A stretch of DNA of 64,000 nucleotides from NCBI RefSeq assembly GCF_963678635.1, contig NC_087065.1:68512956-68576955 (forward strand), given 5' to 3'. This document shows positions 22,860 through 34,842 of this stretch, piece by piece. This DNA is from Symsagittifera roscoffensis. Its lineage: Eukaryota > Xenacoelomorpha > Acoela > Convolutidae. Positions within the stretch are counted from its first letter, which is position 1; every line of letters begins with the position of its first letter. The position numbers were made by a program, and so were the translations under genes. The notes beneath the pieces are model-generated. The model was not told where the DNA came from, made no database searches, and saw only the letters and a program-made list of their open reading frames with translations.

Positions 22860-24400
22860 TATGGTTTTTTTTTCATAGAAATGTTTGAAATTTGTTGACG
22901 CTCAAATTTGATTTTTCGCGGTTTGTTGAGGTTTTCGCTGTTTGAGTTAAGTTCAGTTTGCTTTTTGTTTAAAGAAAGGCAAATTCTCCTATCGAACAGC
23001 AAAATGATGTAAAGTTGAATAAAACGTGATCGTCTTCTACATTCGAAAGTGGATTTTAATTTTGAAAGTTCGCAGCGGAATAAAAAAAAACAATTCTCTA
23101 TGGATCCAGGTTTCTCAAATTGGGTTAATTTATCACGAAAGTGGCAATCATTAGTTTTTCTTAAAAATCTAAGAGGTTTAATGCCATATATTTTCTAAGA
23201 GTAATGAAGGTAGTGAATACTCGTATATAGGTCTTGGTGATTTTTTTTTTCATGAAAGTCTTAAAATATTGATGCACATAGGGTTATATGCACTTTTTGA
23301 GTTCAATTGAAATTAATCTGCTGAAAGAGACGTAAATAGAACTCTCCAAATACAAACGTGGAAATGGCGCAAAAAACGTGAAATTATTAGATTTCCAGCG
23401 GAATAAAACCTTTACCTATTGATCCAGTTTTTTCTAGTCGGGTTAATGTTATCAAAAAAGCACCGATCAGAAACTTGTTCTAGAAATTCAAAGAGCTTAA
23501 AGGACATCTATTTTTTCATTGAAATTCGATATTTGAGATTTTTGCTACAAAGTAAGTGTATTTTTCATGTTTACTTGCTTTCATTACTCTTTTCCGATCT
23601 TCGATTGGCTATGTTTACTTTGAACTGCCAAAATGTAAATTTTTTCATAAAACAAGTCTTTTTTTTTCTGTTTTCTTGCGTTCATTGCTTCTTTTAGGCT
23701 ATGAAGGTCTACGCATTCATGCTATGAGCATACATCATCCAAGGTTTCCAGGCCTTGCCCGCGACAAAGGAAGTTTTTTTAATTGTTCAAATTGTGTCAA
23801 AAAGTGCCAGAAAGCATTAAGAGAAAAAGTACTTATCATCCTGCTTTTTGGCACAATTTGAACTGTGTTCAGTACTTTTTCTCTTCATGCTTGAGAACTT
23901 TGGCTATAAAGTCTTTTTTCATTGGTTGAGGAAAATCGAAAAGTATCTTAGATTGAAATTATAACTTAGGTCGATAAGATTTTTAAATTTAAAAAATATC
24001 TAAAATTTGCGCCTTCTTGTCTTATCATCTGCAAATTTATTGAAACTACATGTATGTAGGTTATGGTTTTCTGCTTTGATGGCATTTTTTATTTGCCAAT
24101 AAGTGTCAATGAGCGATGTGAAGAAACTTACTTAGGTCGTAGTGTTTTTTAGAAGTCTTTTTTTTATTAAGCTCATATTTGATTTTTAGCTGTTTGACTT
24201 TTTAGATGTTTTAACACTTTTTAAATGTAGGCAAATGACAGTTTTAAATTACAAAAGTGCAATTGGAGTAAAAAAATATGAATGATTTCTTGTTTCGAAA
24301 CGAACTTTAGATTTCCCAGCGGATTAACATATTACTTATTGATCGAGTTGTCCGAAATTGGGTGAGGTTTGTCGCAAAGTTTCCTTCATAAATTTTTTTA
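22860..24400 (+). repeat. Cluster of three related dispersed repeats
   Basis: Three segments (about 22860-23165, 23360-23500 and 24140-24390) share CAGCGGAATAA, then ATTGATCCAGTTTTCTCAAA-like and TTGGGTTAATTTATCACGAA-like sequence. Two of them also share an upstream TTGACGCTCAAATTTGATTT-like phrase, also seen at 20160 and 51980. Reverse-oriented relatives lie near 49100-49170. No protein is encoded; the 92-101-codon open frames at 23419-23861 are Phe/Leu-rich chance frames. Confidence 0.55.
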
Positions 24401-24560
24401 TTTCATAACGCTTGAAGCCGATCTGTTTTCTATGAAAAGGTTTTTAAAAATTTTGTCAGTTTTAATTGACTTTCTTTAATTGTCTGTTTATTGTTTGTTA
24501 TTTTGCTGAACTAAAGATAAAACTTTATTATCAGATTTGTTTGTGACATAGTGCAAAAAC

Positions 24561-26306
24561 ATGAGCGAAGCTAACTTCGAATCAGTTTCTGAATCGTCGA
24601 TGGAGAATTCGGATCCCAATCAGGCGATTGCAGGAAAATCTACCTCTGAAAAATGCGAATCATGCTTGGAGATCTTCGAGATCGAGACTCTTTTCAAGTG
24701 TACAACTTGTATGGACAAACAAGAAGCTACAAACTCTGTGGATTTTTATTGTGAGGTCTGCATTGTCTCTCATCTGAGGAAAGGTCATACGTTGCTCGAC
24801 CATAAGTCACTCCAACCAGCTGTATGTGGGGTCCACAAAAATCTATGCTCTTTATTCTGTTCTACCTGCGAGGAAATTTTGTGTACGAATTGTGTTGAGA
24901 AGCATACAAATCACAGCATTATGTCAGTGAAAGAAAAGGCAACTGAGGTCAGGGCGATAGTTTTCGAAATGATAGCTGAATTAGATGCAAGTGAAAAAAG
25001 TGTACGGAGTACAATGGAAGGGATTAATGAAAACAAAGAAACGCGTCTGAATGAGTATGAGCAGTTAGTCCTCCGTGTATCGTCGGTATTTGACCAAATG
25101 AAACAAAAAGTTTTGGATCGGATCAAAGTTGATCACGAAAAGCTAGCCAGGTTAGAGAACGACTCGACTGGAAATTACGATCTTCTTCTAAATTGCCAAA
25201 AGGACCTTCGTGAATTGTTGTCATGCTCTGAAGCGAATATGGTGAAACAATTGGGGGAAAAGAAAAAAGAAGTAGAGCTGATCAAAGCAAAACAATTGCA
25301 GCTCCAGTCGTCTGAAATAAAAGGTACTCGTTGTGCAGTTTCTGAAAATGCAGATGGATTAGTTGACAAGTTCACAGACGATTATTTGGGAAATGTTGAG
25401 ATGCCTACCATAGCGGCTTTTGAATATATAACTGGTCTCCAGAATGAATTTGGGTTTCAAGAAAGCTTTGTGCATTCGTATAATTGTTTTGAGGGTGAAG
25501 TATATTATTATGTGAGAAGTGATGGCAATAGAATTAGTGTGTCTGAATGCAATTTCGCAGACTGTGAAGATGGTGTGAAGATAAGCAAGGCTGAGGTAGC
25601 AGAATACCAATGCGATTATCCAGTCCAGAAATTACGAACCTACAATTGCGTTGGCGCATTACAATTACAAATAATTATGGTTTGGACGGTAAAGGAGTAT
25701 CTTGTTTTCAAAGCGGACATTTACGATCCTATAAATTTCAATTATTCATTTACAGAAGTGAAAGTACAACTTGGACCAACTCAGATTCCTCTACTATATT
25801 TGACAGCTGTGATGAACGAAGTGGCTCATTTCCTTTATTGGGACAAAAGAGAAAAGCAAATCAAACAAACGAATAAAAGTGAAGTATCGTACAGATGTGA
25901 TTCGCTACCTCGAACGTTCAACTCGTACAATGATAGTATCTACGTGCATTTTAATGATGAAGCAAATAATATAGTAGAAATTGACACGCATCTTGGTAGA
26001 CGAAACAACATAATCGAAATCATTAAGGCGAGCTTGCATAAAGTTGACCATATAAGTTCCATATCTTTTATTGAAGATACTCTCATCATCTGGTCACTGC
26101 CAGCAAGCTCGTTGACATTTTTGAGAAAATCAGCCGCGCATTCACCCTATAAAATACTAAAAACAGTATCAATTGGCTCCCAGTTTCACTATTTTACTGC
26201 GACAGTACCTGGGGTTAACGTAACGATGAAGTTCCTTGTCACGGCAAAAATTGAAGACGAAAGAGGACATTTAATTGACAAAAACGTGTTTATGATTAAA
26301 AGATGA
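24561..26306 (+). CDS. RING-less tandem B-box/coiled-coil protein (TRIM-related)
   Basis: A single uninterrupted frame of 581 residues. Two consecutive zinc modules follow a short Ser-rich N-terminus: a B-box-1-like region at 32-81 (Cys pairs 32/35, 47/50, 64/67) and a B-box 2 at 89-118 with the full pattern Cys89, His92, Cys100, Cys103, Cys108, Cys111, His115, His118. A coiled coil spans about 120-255. The C-terminal 300 residues look beta-rich but match no NHL, filamin or SPRY repeat I can recognise. TRIM proteins normally start with a RING E3 domain; none is present, so ubiquitin ligase activity is not expected and a scaffold role is more likely. The frame ends with TGA, so TGA is a stop in this nuclear genome. 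A TTATCAG acceptor-like site lies 27 bp before the ATG, so a 5' untranslated exon or trans-splicing is possible. Intronless unlike its neighbours, which may mean retrocopy origin. Confidence 0.85.
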   Translation: MSEANFESVSESSMENSDPNQAIAGKSTSEKCESCLEIFEIETLFKCTTCMDKQEATNSVDFYCEVCIVSHLRKGHTLLDHKSLQPAVCGVHKNLCSLFCSTCEEILCTNCVEKHTNHSIMSVKEKATEVRAIVFEMIAELDASEKSVRSTMEGINENKETRLNEYEQLVLRVSSVFDQMKQKVLDRIKVDHEKLARLENDSTGNYDLLLNCQKDLRELLSCSEANMVKQLGEKKKEVELIKAKQLQLQSSEIKGTRCAVSENADGLVDKFTDDYLGNVEMPTIAAFEYITGLQNEFGFQESFVHSYNCFEGEVYYYVRSDGNRISVSECNFADCEDGVKISKAEVAEYQCDYPVQKLRTYNCVGALQLQIIMVWTVKEYLVFKADIYDPINFNYSFTEVKVQLGPTQIPLLYLTAVMNEVAHFLYWDKREKQIKQTNKSEVSYRCDSLPRTFNSYNDSIYVHFNDEANNIVEIDTHLGRRNNIIEIIKASLHKVDHISSISFIEDTLIIWSLPASSLTFLRKSAAHSPYKILKTVSIGSQFHYFTATVPGVNVTMKFLVTAKIEDERGHLIDKNVFMIKR

Positions 26307-28289
26307 TTCGTTTGAAGCATTAGATGTTTACTTATTGAATCTCATGCGCATTATGAATACCAAGATGTCTAATTGTCTGTCTGAAACGTTTTCTAGTGAT
26401 TATTTTAGATACCAAAATTTAAATTCATATTACTTTAGCCTCAATTTCACCAACAAGATCCGGTTTTTGCTGCTTAGTGTAATTGTTCCGACCCTCTTCA
26501 AAGAGTGGGAAGGAACCATGGTATAAGGGTGGTCCCTTCCCCCCCCCCCATGCGATATCAGATATCTCTAAGAAGTTCTGGGGGATCGATTGTGTTATGA
26601 TGTTAGAGCTTTTGAGTCTTGATTCAGGTTTAAAAAATATCATTTCAACAAAGTTTTTTCAGTGTCGAGAAAAACTGGGAGTCGAAATTCATCCCGCGCC
26701 ATCGAAAACAATCAAATTTGTTTAAAAAATGTCTTTTTTGGAAAAAAAATATTGCGTTTTCTATTTTAAAGTTCTGTGAAAGGATACTTGCCTAGTAACT
26801 AGCTACTACTGAGATACCATAGGGGTGACGTTGTTATGTAGATCCATCGTCCATTTTCATGCAGCTGTTTGCAGCATTTTATATAGATTACTTAGGTATA
26901 GATTGAGGCATACGCCCTTTTAGCAAATGAACTACGTATCCTGGAGAAAATGTTGTATATGACGAAATAAGTTCTGACCTAGTTCAATTCAAACGACTAG
27001 GGTTTTGACGGTGTGAAATACTGCATTTGACCCATTGTAAACCAAAATAGTAAACACTACACGCCCCTTCAATTGGGCCTAAGTTTCTCATTATTGAGGT
27101 GTCCCACTCAACTATTAAGTGCAATGAGTGTTATGACATAATTAGTCATGTCCAGTTCATAACTTCTTAGGTGGTTTATTGTCCTTCTATATTATTTTTA
27201 GCTGACTCGTAGGTATGTCTACAATAACGTACACCTAACCTCAATTGATCAAAACTAGGTACGGTTGTGTGGATTGAATCAAAGCTATTGGTCGTCGACC
27301 TTTCAGATCTTCTGAACGAGAGCACTTTCAGAGTCGCAAAAATAAACATAACATTTAGGTTCATTAGCTGTCTAGTTTTTGCTTTTATCAACCGGCTGCT
27401 CTCGTGAAGTTGATATGATTCGGCGGCCTTGTGATTTGATCCATAAACCTCTTTCTTTGAAGACCAATTTTCACAAATTGCACAAATTAATATCAAAGCC
27501 AAGAAGCAGACGATACTTTACTGAAGTTAAATTTAACTGCCTGAAGGATCTGTTAGTTGTTCAAAAAAAGTTTGAGACCAAAGAAAACAGAAGAATAATT
27601 GTGCCGAAAGTGCGAAAGTATTGTAAAGTTGTTTGAAAAACTGTCGGTCAATTTTGAAGTTTATTAATGACCCGAAGTTTTGCCGAAACATGAAAAGCTA
27701 GACTCGCTGAAGTACATTTTGAAAATTATCCTTTTTGGGACTAAATAAACTTTCTTTGTCATTCGGTTATTAAAATTTAAGCGAGTTGATAGTAATACTA
27801 TTGTTTTCTATTTACTAAAAGAGCTCGACTCTCTGATTGCAGCTGTAAAAGAAGTCTGGCTTCGGATCTGTAACCGGTTACTGTTCAGACTTGAATTGTA
27901 ATATTTCCAAACTTAGTAGGCGAGAATGACTACTAGCTTACTACTAGTTGATCAGACTAATTCAATTGGCTAAATATATTAATCCGAAGAACCAGTGTCC
28001 ATTTTGTTTCTCGCGCGACGACTCAGGGAGCTGTGATATATACAACGGATTGGATTATTGTAAGCCCTTAAATCGTAACAATTCCCAATTCCCCCAATTC
28101 ATTCTTCTAATTTTCCTTCATCAAGTCAGCTCCGCTGATGGAACAATTATTATAAACTTGTCAAAATATTAAAATTATTAACAACTTGAGTGGCTCCTGA
28201 TTACTGCTCTCATAAATAAACAGCTCCTCCTAACTTAATAATTACAATAACTTATTAGTTATTGCAAGCACTCCTATCCATCTCCAGTA
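26307..28289. other. Intergenic, no gene recognised
   Basis: Contains a short GC-richer patch with a C10 run at about 26540 next to a GTTCCGACC element (26486), and open frames of 60-108 codons on both strands that lack motifs. The 108-codon minus frame at 27176-27502 has mixed composition and could be an old coding remnant, but nothing supports it. Confidence 0.4.
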
Positions 28290-28300
28290 AACCACACGTG
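28290..28300 (+). promoter_or_regulatory. Candidate RUNX binding site overlapping an E-box
   Basis: AACCACA (consensus RUNX site, reverse TGTGGTT) at 28290-28296 overlapped by CACGTG at 28295-28300, about 160 bp upstream of the Runx start codon. Vertebrate RUNX genes are known to autoregulate through sites of this type. Confidence 0.5.
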
Positions 28301-28458
28301 GCAATAATCATTTATTTTGAACGACATTTCTGCGGTTTTGAAAGTTTGAGATATTTCGATCAAAATTTCTGACGTTTTCAATCAACATTCTTAGACATAA
28401 TTTGTCGCCCCTCTCAAAGGTTAAATTTGAACTCTAACTTCCAAAAACAACTTATAAT

Positions 28459-31400
28459 ATGCTCTTAACACTCGAAAACTGCCATAACGCCTTCGATTCG
28501 GATGTTTTGCCCAATTTTGCTCTTCTAACCGAGCAAAACAGCTTCAAGAGCGAAGGAAACCCAGAAGACTTTTCTTTCTTTGATTCTACTGAATTTTCAA
28601 AACCAGTTTTTGCGGAAAAACTTGAGTTCGAACCCTATTCTCCATACCTGTCAGTTCCTGGCTACGGACTCCAAGGTTTCTCGAACCCCGCTGCCTGGAT
28701 CGGCGCCGGAGACATGGACTTAAACGATCTTATACGAACGGACAACCCAAAAGTCTTCTGCACGCGACTTCCGCAGCACTACCGGAGCAACAAGAGTCTT
28801 CCGAATACTTTCGCTGTTGTGATTCAGGACCTGGACATCCCGCTTGGAACCCAAGTGACGGTCAGTGCCACCAACAATGACCACCCCAGTGCTGCTCTGC
28901 GGAACAACTCGGCCGTGGTGTCGGGGGAGCTCCCGGGAGTGGGCATGGTTGCCAAGTTCAGTGACCTCCGTTTTGTTGGCAGGAGTGGCCGAGGTTTGTT
29001 TGTTTTTATTTTAATTTGGATTTTCGATTCAATTTACGCATGGAAAAGTGTCTGACAATTTTAATGCTCAGCGTATCAATACTCGACTTTTTTTTCTTCG
29101 CATCCGGTATTTTTGGTCTGGTTTCACAAAAACGTGATGACGCCCTTACTCGGATTTTGAAAAGTTTGGTTCAAACACGTAAATGAATGAAGCTTAAATA
29201 GTGAGACCAGAACCTATGTTTTATCAATGAGTCGAAAAATGCGATAAAAAGACTTTGAGCATTATGATTTGCCCGTGACATCCCAATTTTGGTCTTATTT
29301 TGTTTCAATCAGCATTTTTTTCTTCTAAGTCAAAATTTTTTTAACCGAACATGTTAGGTCTCTTACCCAATTATGGGTCAAATAGAAAGCCATCTTAAGT
29401 CTGATCTTCTAATTATTGTGTCTAGACAACACACGACCTAAATTTCAGTTAGTTCTTGAAAAGTTCTGCAAAAAATAGAGAAAATCTTGACGTTGAAGAG
29501 CGGCTTAATGGTTAATTGGAAGTGAATTGGGTTAATAATATTAATTTTGAAAAAATTTGCAGTCTGAATTTTTAGCAAGTAAGAAAACTGAGCCACAGCT
29601 TTTAGTTGATTTCTTTAATGGTAAAATTATAATGGCTTTTTTTGCGTATCATAAGAGTTTTGTAATTGTTGCCAGATAGTATCCAGTACAAAAACTCATC
29701 AAATCCAGAACGATGGAAAATAGCTTAAAAAATATACATTGATATTCCAAAAAAAAAGAGTAATTCCTCGATAATTTAGCCAATTTTTGAACATCCTGTC
29801 GGTAGTCAAATCAACTATTCCTCTATCAATGGCAAAAGATTTGCAAGTCTTTTTGATACTGATTTGAACTCCGTAAATTGATCTTTTTTTGTTTGTTTCA
29901 GGGAAGTACTTTGCAGTGATTATTTCGATTCTAAGTGAGCCGAAGAAGATCGTGGCCACTTACCACAGGGCCATCAAAGTCACAGTGGACGGACCCAGAA
30001 CATCCCGAAGTAAGTCTTCACACTTTATCCACCCACTTCAAAATTTTTGTTGGTACACAAATAGTAGTTTGGTGCTTGAAAAATTTGTGGTTAAAATCTT
30101 CAAAAACAGCATGTCCATTTGTGTACTTGCATTTTTCAACTAATCGCAAAGTTGATGGGACCCATTTTCTGTAATTCTCAACTACCATACTTGGACCTTT
30201 TTGAGAAGTAACGCGTTTTTGCCATCAGTTTTACAAGATCACAACTTAAAGCATAAAAAAACACCATATTTACATAATAAATTGTTTCCATGTCAATTTA
30301 AATGCCCCAGATTCATGAGCTCTATGGTGCTTGAGTGACTAATAATCAGTTCATACCCATTTAAAAACCCTTAATTTTTAAACTTTGTACATAATACGTT
30401 CGGCGATCATCTATGACTCATTTTTGCGCAAGTTATTCACTAAAATTTGGCCAGAGTATTTTGCCACCCTGAACCGCTAATCTGGGTATTAATTTGGACC
30501 AAATAGGCTAACAAACATCTGATTATCACTCTGGTTAGTTTATCCGAATCAACTATTTGGTTCCAGATCAACCAGGGATTAACTGTCCAGTAGATCTTGC
30601 ATTCTGTGCCTGTACTAATCCAGTGTTGATAAAACTACATCTGTTTATTCCAGCGATGTGGTTTCGCCCTAAATCCAATTCTATTTCAGAGGGATTTACG
30701 TGTTGTGTATATAAGCTAAACATTGTTTGAATGAGTTAAATATAATTGAAAAAAATATATAGTTCATCCAATGTTCAGAAATGGATTTTTTTGCTGACTG
30801 AAAAAACTATCCTTCATGAAAAATTTGCGTACGGTTAACAATTTAATTAGTTCTTTTTAGGGGGGGGGGGATTTGTTGCCAGGTACCATATGGGGGCATA
30901 TTTGAAGAGATCCTATATTTCTTTTACAAGGTTACTCCCTTTTCATTGGACGTGGACTTGAATTTCACCCAATCAAATGAACAACTATCGGACATTCCTT
31001 ATAAGGAATGTACCTTCGTGACTTTCCTCAAACGCGAAACTACTTCTTGTAGCGAATACGGGAAAAGTAAAATATTCGTCATAAGTCCAGAGTCAAAACA
31101 GCTGCGATTGAGCGAACAGAGTAGTTTAGCCAGATATGTCAGTTTAATACCAGCAATAAATGATATTTCGGGTAGATCTACTGGCTAAGCCCACCTGATA
31201 GTTTTACCCCGTGTAGGTCAAATTGCAATTTCACCCTCTGTCTCGATCTAAGATCCGAAATGTAGTTGTATCCGCTGCTAATAACTATAGATATGACTCG
31301 TTTTATATTCTCCATTAAACTTGTAATTTGATTTTGGCTTGGCCCGCTACTAGGATAAAACCGCAAATATAACGGATTTCTTCGCCTTTTCCCTCTATTT

Positions 31401-34400
31401 TGACCTATCAAAATGTGAAGAAAGGATTTGAGGCGGAAATATCACCTATCAAGGTGGCTAGCTTTTGATTAAACTAGTCTCTAAAACTTAATCGAAAACA
31501 GCTAATGATTGCTTTTAATCCTATCAATTTACTTTTATTGTCTAATCTAATATTCCCTAATAACTTCTGAACCAAAAGTGCTTTTTATCTGAAGTCAGAA
31601 AGCTTACTTTTGGCCACCTAAGTTGTAAATTAGTTGTCATTCTAAATGTATGTTATGTGAAAATAAATGTATAATCTGTATATTTTCATTATAGAATTTT
31701 GACTGAGTAGTTTGGTAAATGACAAATCGTGCCAGACTTTCGGTCATAACTAACTTGTTAAAGTTAAGCCAAACCTTCGTATTGATGATTCACTGCTGAT
31801 TAAATGATTAAATACGCCAACACAATTTTTTGAAAACAAACAACTCTTAACTTTGTGTTAACTAGTGATATTACACACTTAATGTTTAGGAGTGCCTTAC
31901 TTGAATTGACACTTGGTAAATAAACATCAAGAAAATTCTTCCCGCTGTTCCCAGAAAATACATTTCCCCAAAAATAGATCAAAATGAAAAACATTAAACC
32001 TAAATTATTTGAAAGAAGAGCGAAAATTGTCCAATAGCACGAGAAGCCGAAAATTTAGAGGACAAACGAATAAGTTCATAAAATATTACTAAAACGTTGC
32101 GAAGTTGATTTCTCCGAATGGCTTTGGTTAAACGTAGTGTTTTAAAATTTGTATCTTCGTTAAGTCGAGTTGAATTAAAATATATAATTTGAATTTGTCT
32201 GTTTAGAAATAATGTCTGGGTGTGTCGGCGGTAACATGCAAAACAACGACATGGGCGGTGGGCGAATAAAACACGTGAGTGGTGGCTGCGAAAGCGTTAC
32301 AAGTGACACCACAACCGGGTCCAATTGTTCCAACTCCCCCTCTGGCTCCAGCTTATGTCAGTCGCCTCTTCCAGACACGACCACCCTCTACCCGGTACAA
32401 CATCAGCATATTAGTCCACATACATGCAATATCACCTCAAGTATCAGTTCGGGAGGTGTTGTGAGTTCGAATCTCGTTCCCTCCATGGACAGTGGATTGG
32501 GAGGGGGACTTTTGCAGTCGGCATACCCACCCGAAGTGACGCAAGTGCAACAGGGATGCGGATACGCTGGAAGCGAAGTGCAAGATTGCCTCTCAAACTC
32601 GCCTCAGTCATTGAATCAAGGTTGGTTTCTTAGTTCGAACTTCAGCTATAATACGTAAAAAGAGTGCAACTGAAAAAGTTTGCAGAAACAGTATCTGTGA
32701 AAATATTAGTTCATAAATATCGCCGGTCTCAATTTTGTGAAAATAGTTTACCGCAGAGTTTTGCATACTGCGAAAAATCATATTTCGAATTTTTTATTAT
32801 TTTTTTTGCACTTAGAATTAGTGCGTAAGCTTTGACGCTCATTTACTATAAACAAAAATCTAGCTCTTTGTATTTTTTGTGAGACAAAAAATGGGTCTCT
32901 TTTCGGGCTTCTTTTTGCTGTTTGGACTGTTAAAAACAGTTTTCAGGCGTTGTAAGACTTCGGAATCAATTGCATTTGAATTGTGCTCCCAGCTGTTGAT
33001 AGGAGTTGTCTCACCAACTGCTGAGCTCAATGATTCAAATCAATGAACTTTGCATGTTGGAAGTTGATTCTGTTAAACCTAGAATTTATAATGTTCTATT
33101 AAATAGTATAAATTTTGCCCTTAAAATAATGTTTTGAGGAAATAAATGCGTTCTTTTGGTAATAGATGAAAGATGTATATTGTAAAATTGAGTTCTGATT
33201 TTTCTTCCTGACTGTTTTCCTCGACGCTTAGACCCGAATTTAATTAACTTAGCTGTTAAGTGTTGAATTTTGAGACCTCTATTACAGGAAACTCCTGTTC
33301 GCAACTCCTAGATTTGACACAAATTAATTGGCTCCAGGGATTTGAAATCAGCTTCGGCCACAAAAAAGCGCATTTCAAATCGCCCCCGCACTTTCAAGAC
33401 ATTTTGACCGCGCGTAAAATTTGGAAAAGCCACAGCCAACCGGATAGTAGAATAACAGAGTAGGAAAGATAGCGACATAATTGTAACAGAATAATTGTTT
33501 TATTGTGAAGAACAATAAACTGATACTTGAGTTATTTTTGATTTGTTTATACTGCTAAGGCGGCGCCATTTCTCTATATATAGGTGGGGGCGTTGCTGCA
33601 AATAAAACGGCAGATGTTTTTTTCACTCCTATTTTTGACAGACTTTAAAGTTCACTACTCAATTTGGAAAATTCTTTTGAAATTCAACTTGAGACGCTAC
33701 TAACTGTACTCTATGAATACTACAGTAGTTAGAAAATTGCGCGCGTGATTTGTTGCATATTTGAATAACTAATTTGACATGTCTATCTGTTATTTCCTTA
33801 CAAGGAATGAAATATTCAATAATGATTTGTTTGTTTTTCAGATTTGTTCCAGACATCGTATTCCTTCTATCCATCGCCGGATCTAGCTCCTGCTTCCCAG
33901 TCCTGGCATGGCGAAGCAGTTAAGCCGGAACCGTACGAGTACCCTACGTGCGGCACATACCCATCTCTCGTATGCGCTCCACATGAAATGGTCGCAGGTT
34001 CGAACCCCGCTGGTAACCCGAATAATTCAATTTCAGTTTCGGACTGGCAGCTTCTGCAACCCTCGATTTTTAGTCTATCAGAAGCGAAATCTGAGGATTA
34101 CAACTCAATAACAAGTGATGCAATAACAAGTATGAATAGCCAGAAAAATCAGAAGATGACCGGTCAGTTTAATCAAGGGTCAGGAGTTCAACAGAGGTCA
34201 TTGCCCTCCGTACATACATTCCAACAGAGCATGACACCACTTTTACAGGAGACTTCAGTTACTACTAAATGCATATCTTACATTCAGCCTCAAAATGCGT
34301 ATCAAAGTCCGAATCAGTATGTCAACCAGAATATTGTGCCTTTTGACCAGTCGAGTCAGAACCAACAAATAATCAGAGGTAATTTCGAAAATTTTGGGTC

Positions 34401-34842
34401 ATCCATGCCACATATATCAAATTGCGTCGACCAAAATAATCGGTTTTTACTCCAACCGAGCCTATCAAATCCTGGATTTTGTTTTGATAACCAAACATCT
34501 GCGGGTTTGAATATCAGTAGCCAGGCAAATACGTCGGCAATTTTCCAAAACAGCAATAACCAGAGTCATAACTACTTAACAGAGTCTTATCCAAATTTCA
34601 TATCGAATCAAGTCGAGTTCAAACCAGTTTCCAACAATCTAGAATCATCTTCAGTGTCAAAATTGCCTTCAGGAAAGGAAAATGAATCAGATAACTTTGA
34701 TGGTCGAAAAGAGTCAGATCCTGTTATGCCTCAGCGTGAACAAACCGATGAACTTGATCTCGATTTCGAATCCATTCAGCCCATGATGTTCGATGGCAGT
34801 GACATGGTGGACATCAATGACCAGCTCTGGAGGCCATACTAG
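28459..34842 (+). CDS. Runx: Runt-domain transcription factor (RUNX), 4 exons
   Basis: DNA-binding subunit of core-binding factor; binds TGTGGT sites with CBF-beta and recruits Groucho/TLE through its C-terminus. Inferred exons: 28459-28993, 29902-30009, 32207-32620 and 33842-34842 (TAG), 685 residues, all phases consistent. The Runt domain spans about 91-214. DNA-contact residues known from RUNX1 are kept: Arg109, Lys112, Arg171, Arg175, Arg178, Lys180, Lys204, Thr206, Asp208, Arg211 and Arg214. A Gly-rich insertion of about seven residues lies near 156-163, just before the conserved FVGRSGRG. The redox-sensitive Cys of RUNX1 at 81 is Ser110. The tail of about 470 residues is Ser/Asn/Gln-rich and disordered, ending in WRPY (682-685), the diagnostic Groucho motif (usually VWRPY, here LWRPY). 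Donors are GTTTGT, GTAAGT and GTTGGT; introns are 0.9, 2.2 and 1.2 kb. The start is the first ATG in frame; an upstream promoter exon cannot be excluded. Confidence 0.95.
33565..33610 (+). promoter_or_regulatory. TATA-like element in Runx intron 3
   Basis: CTATATATAGG at about 33575, within GC-richer flanks, 250 bp before the last exon. It might be an internal promoter for a short C-terminal product or part of a repeat. Evidence is the motif alone. Confidence 0.2.

Noticed and set aside
27176-27502. 108-codon minus-strand frame
   Set aside because: Mixed composition, no motif, no splice partners; may be chance.
30946-31188. 80-codon frame in Runx intron 2 as an extra exon
   Set aside because: Exons 2 and 3 already join in phase, and the stretch has no Runx similarity.
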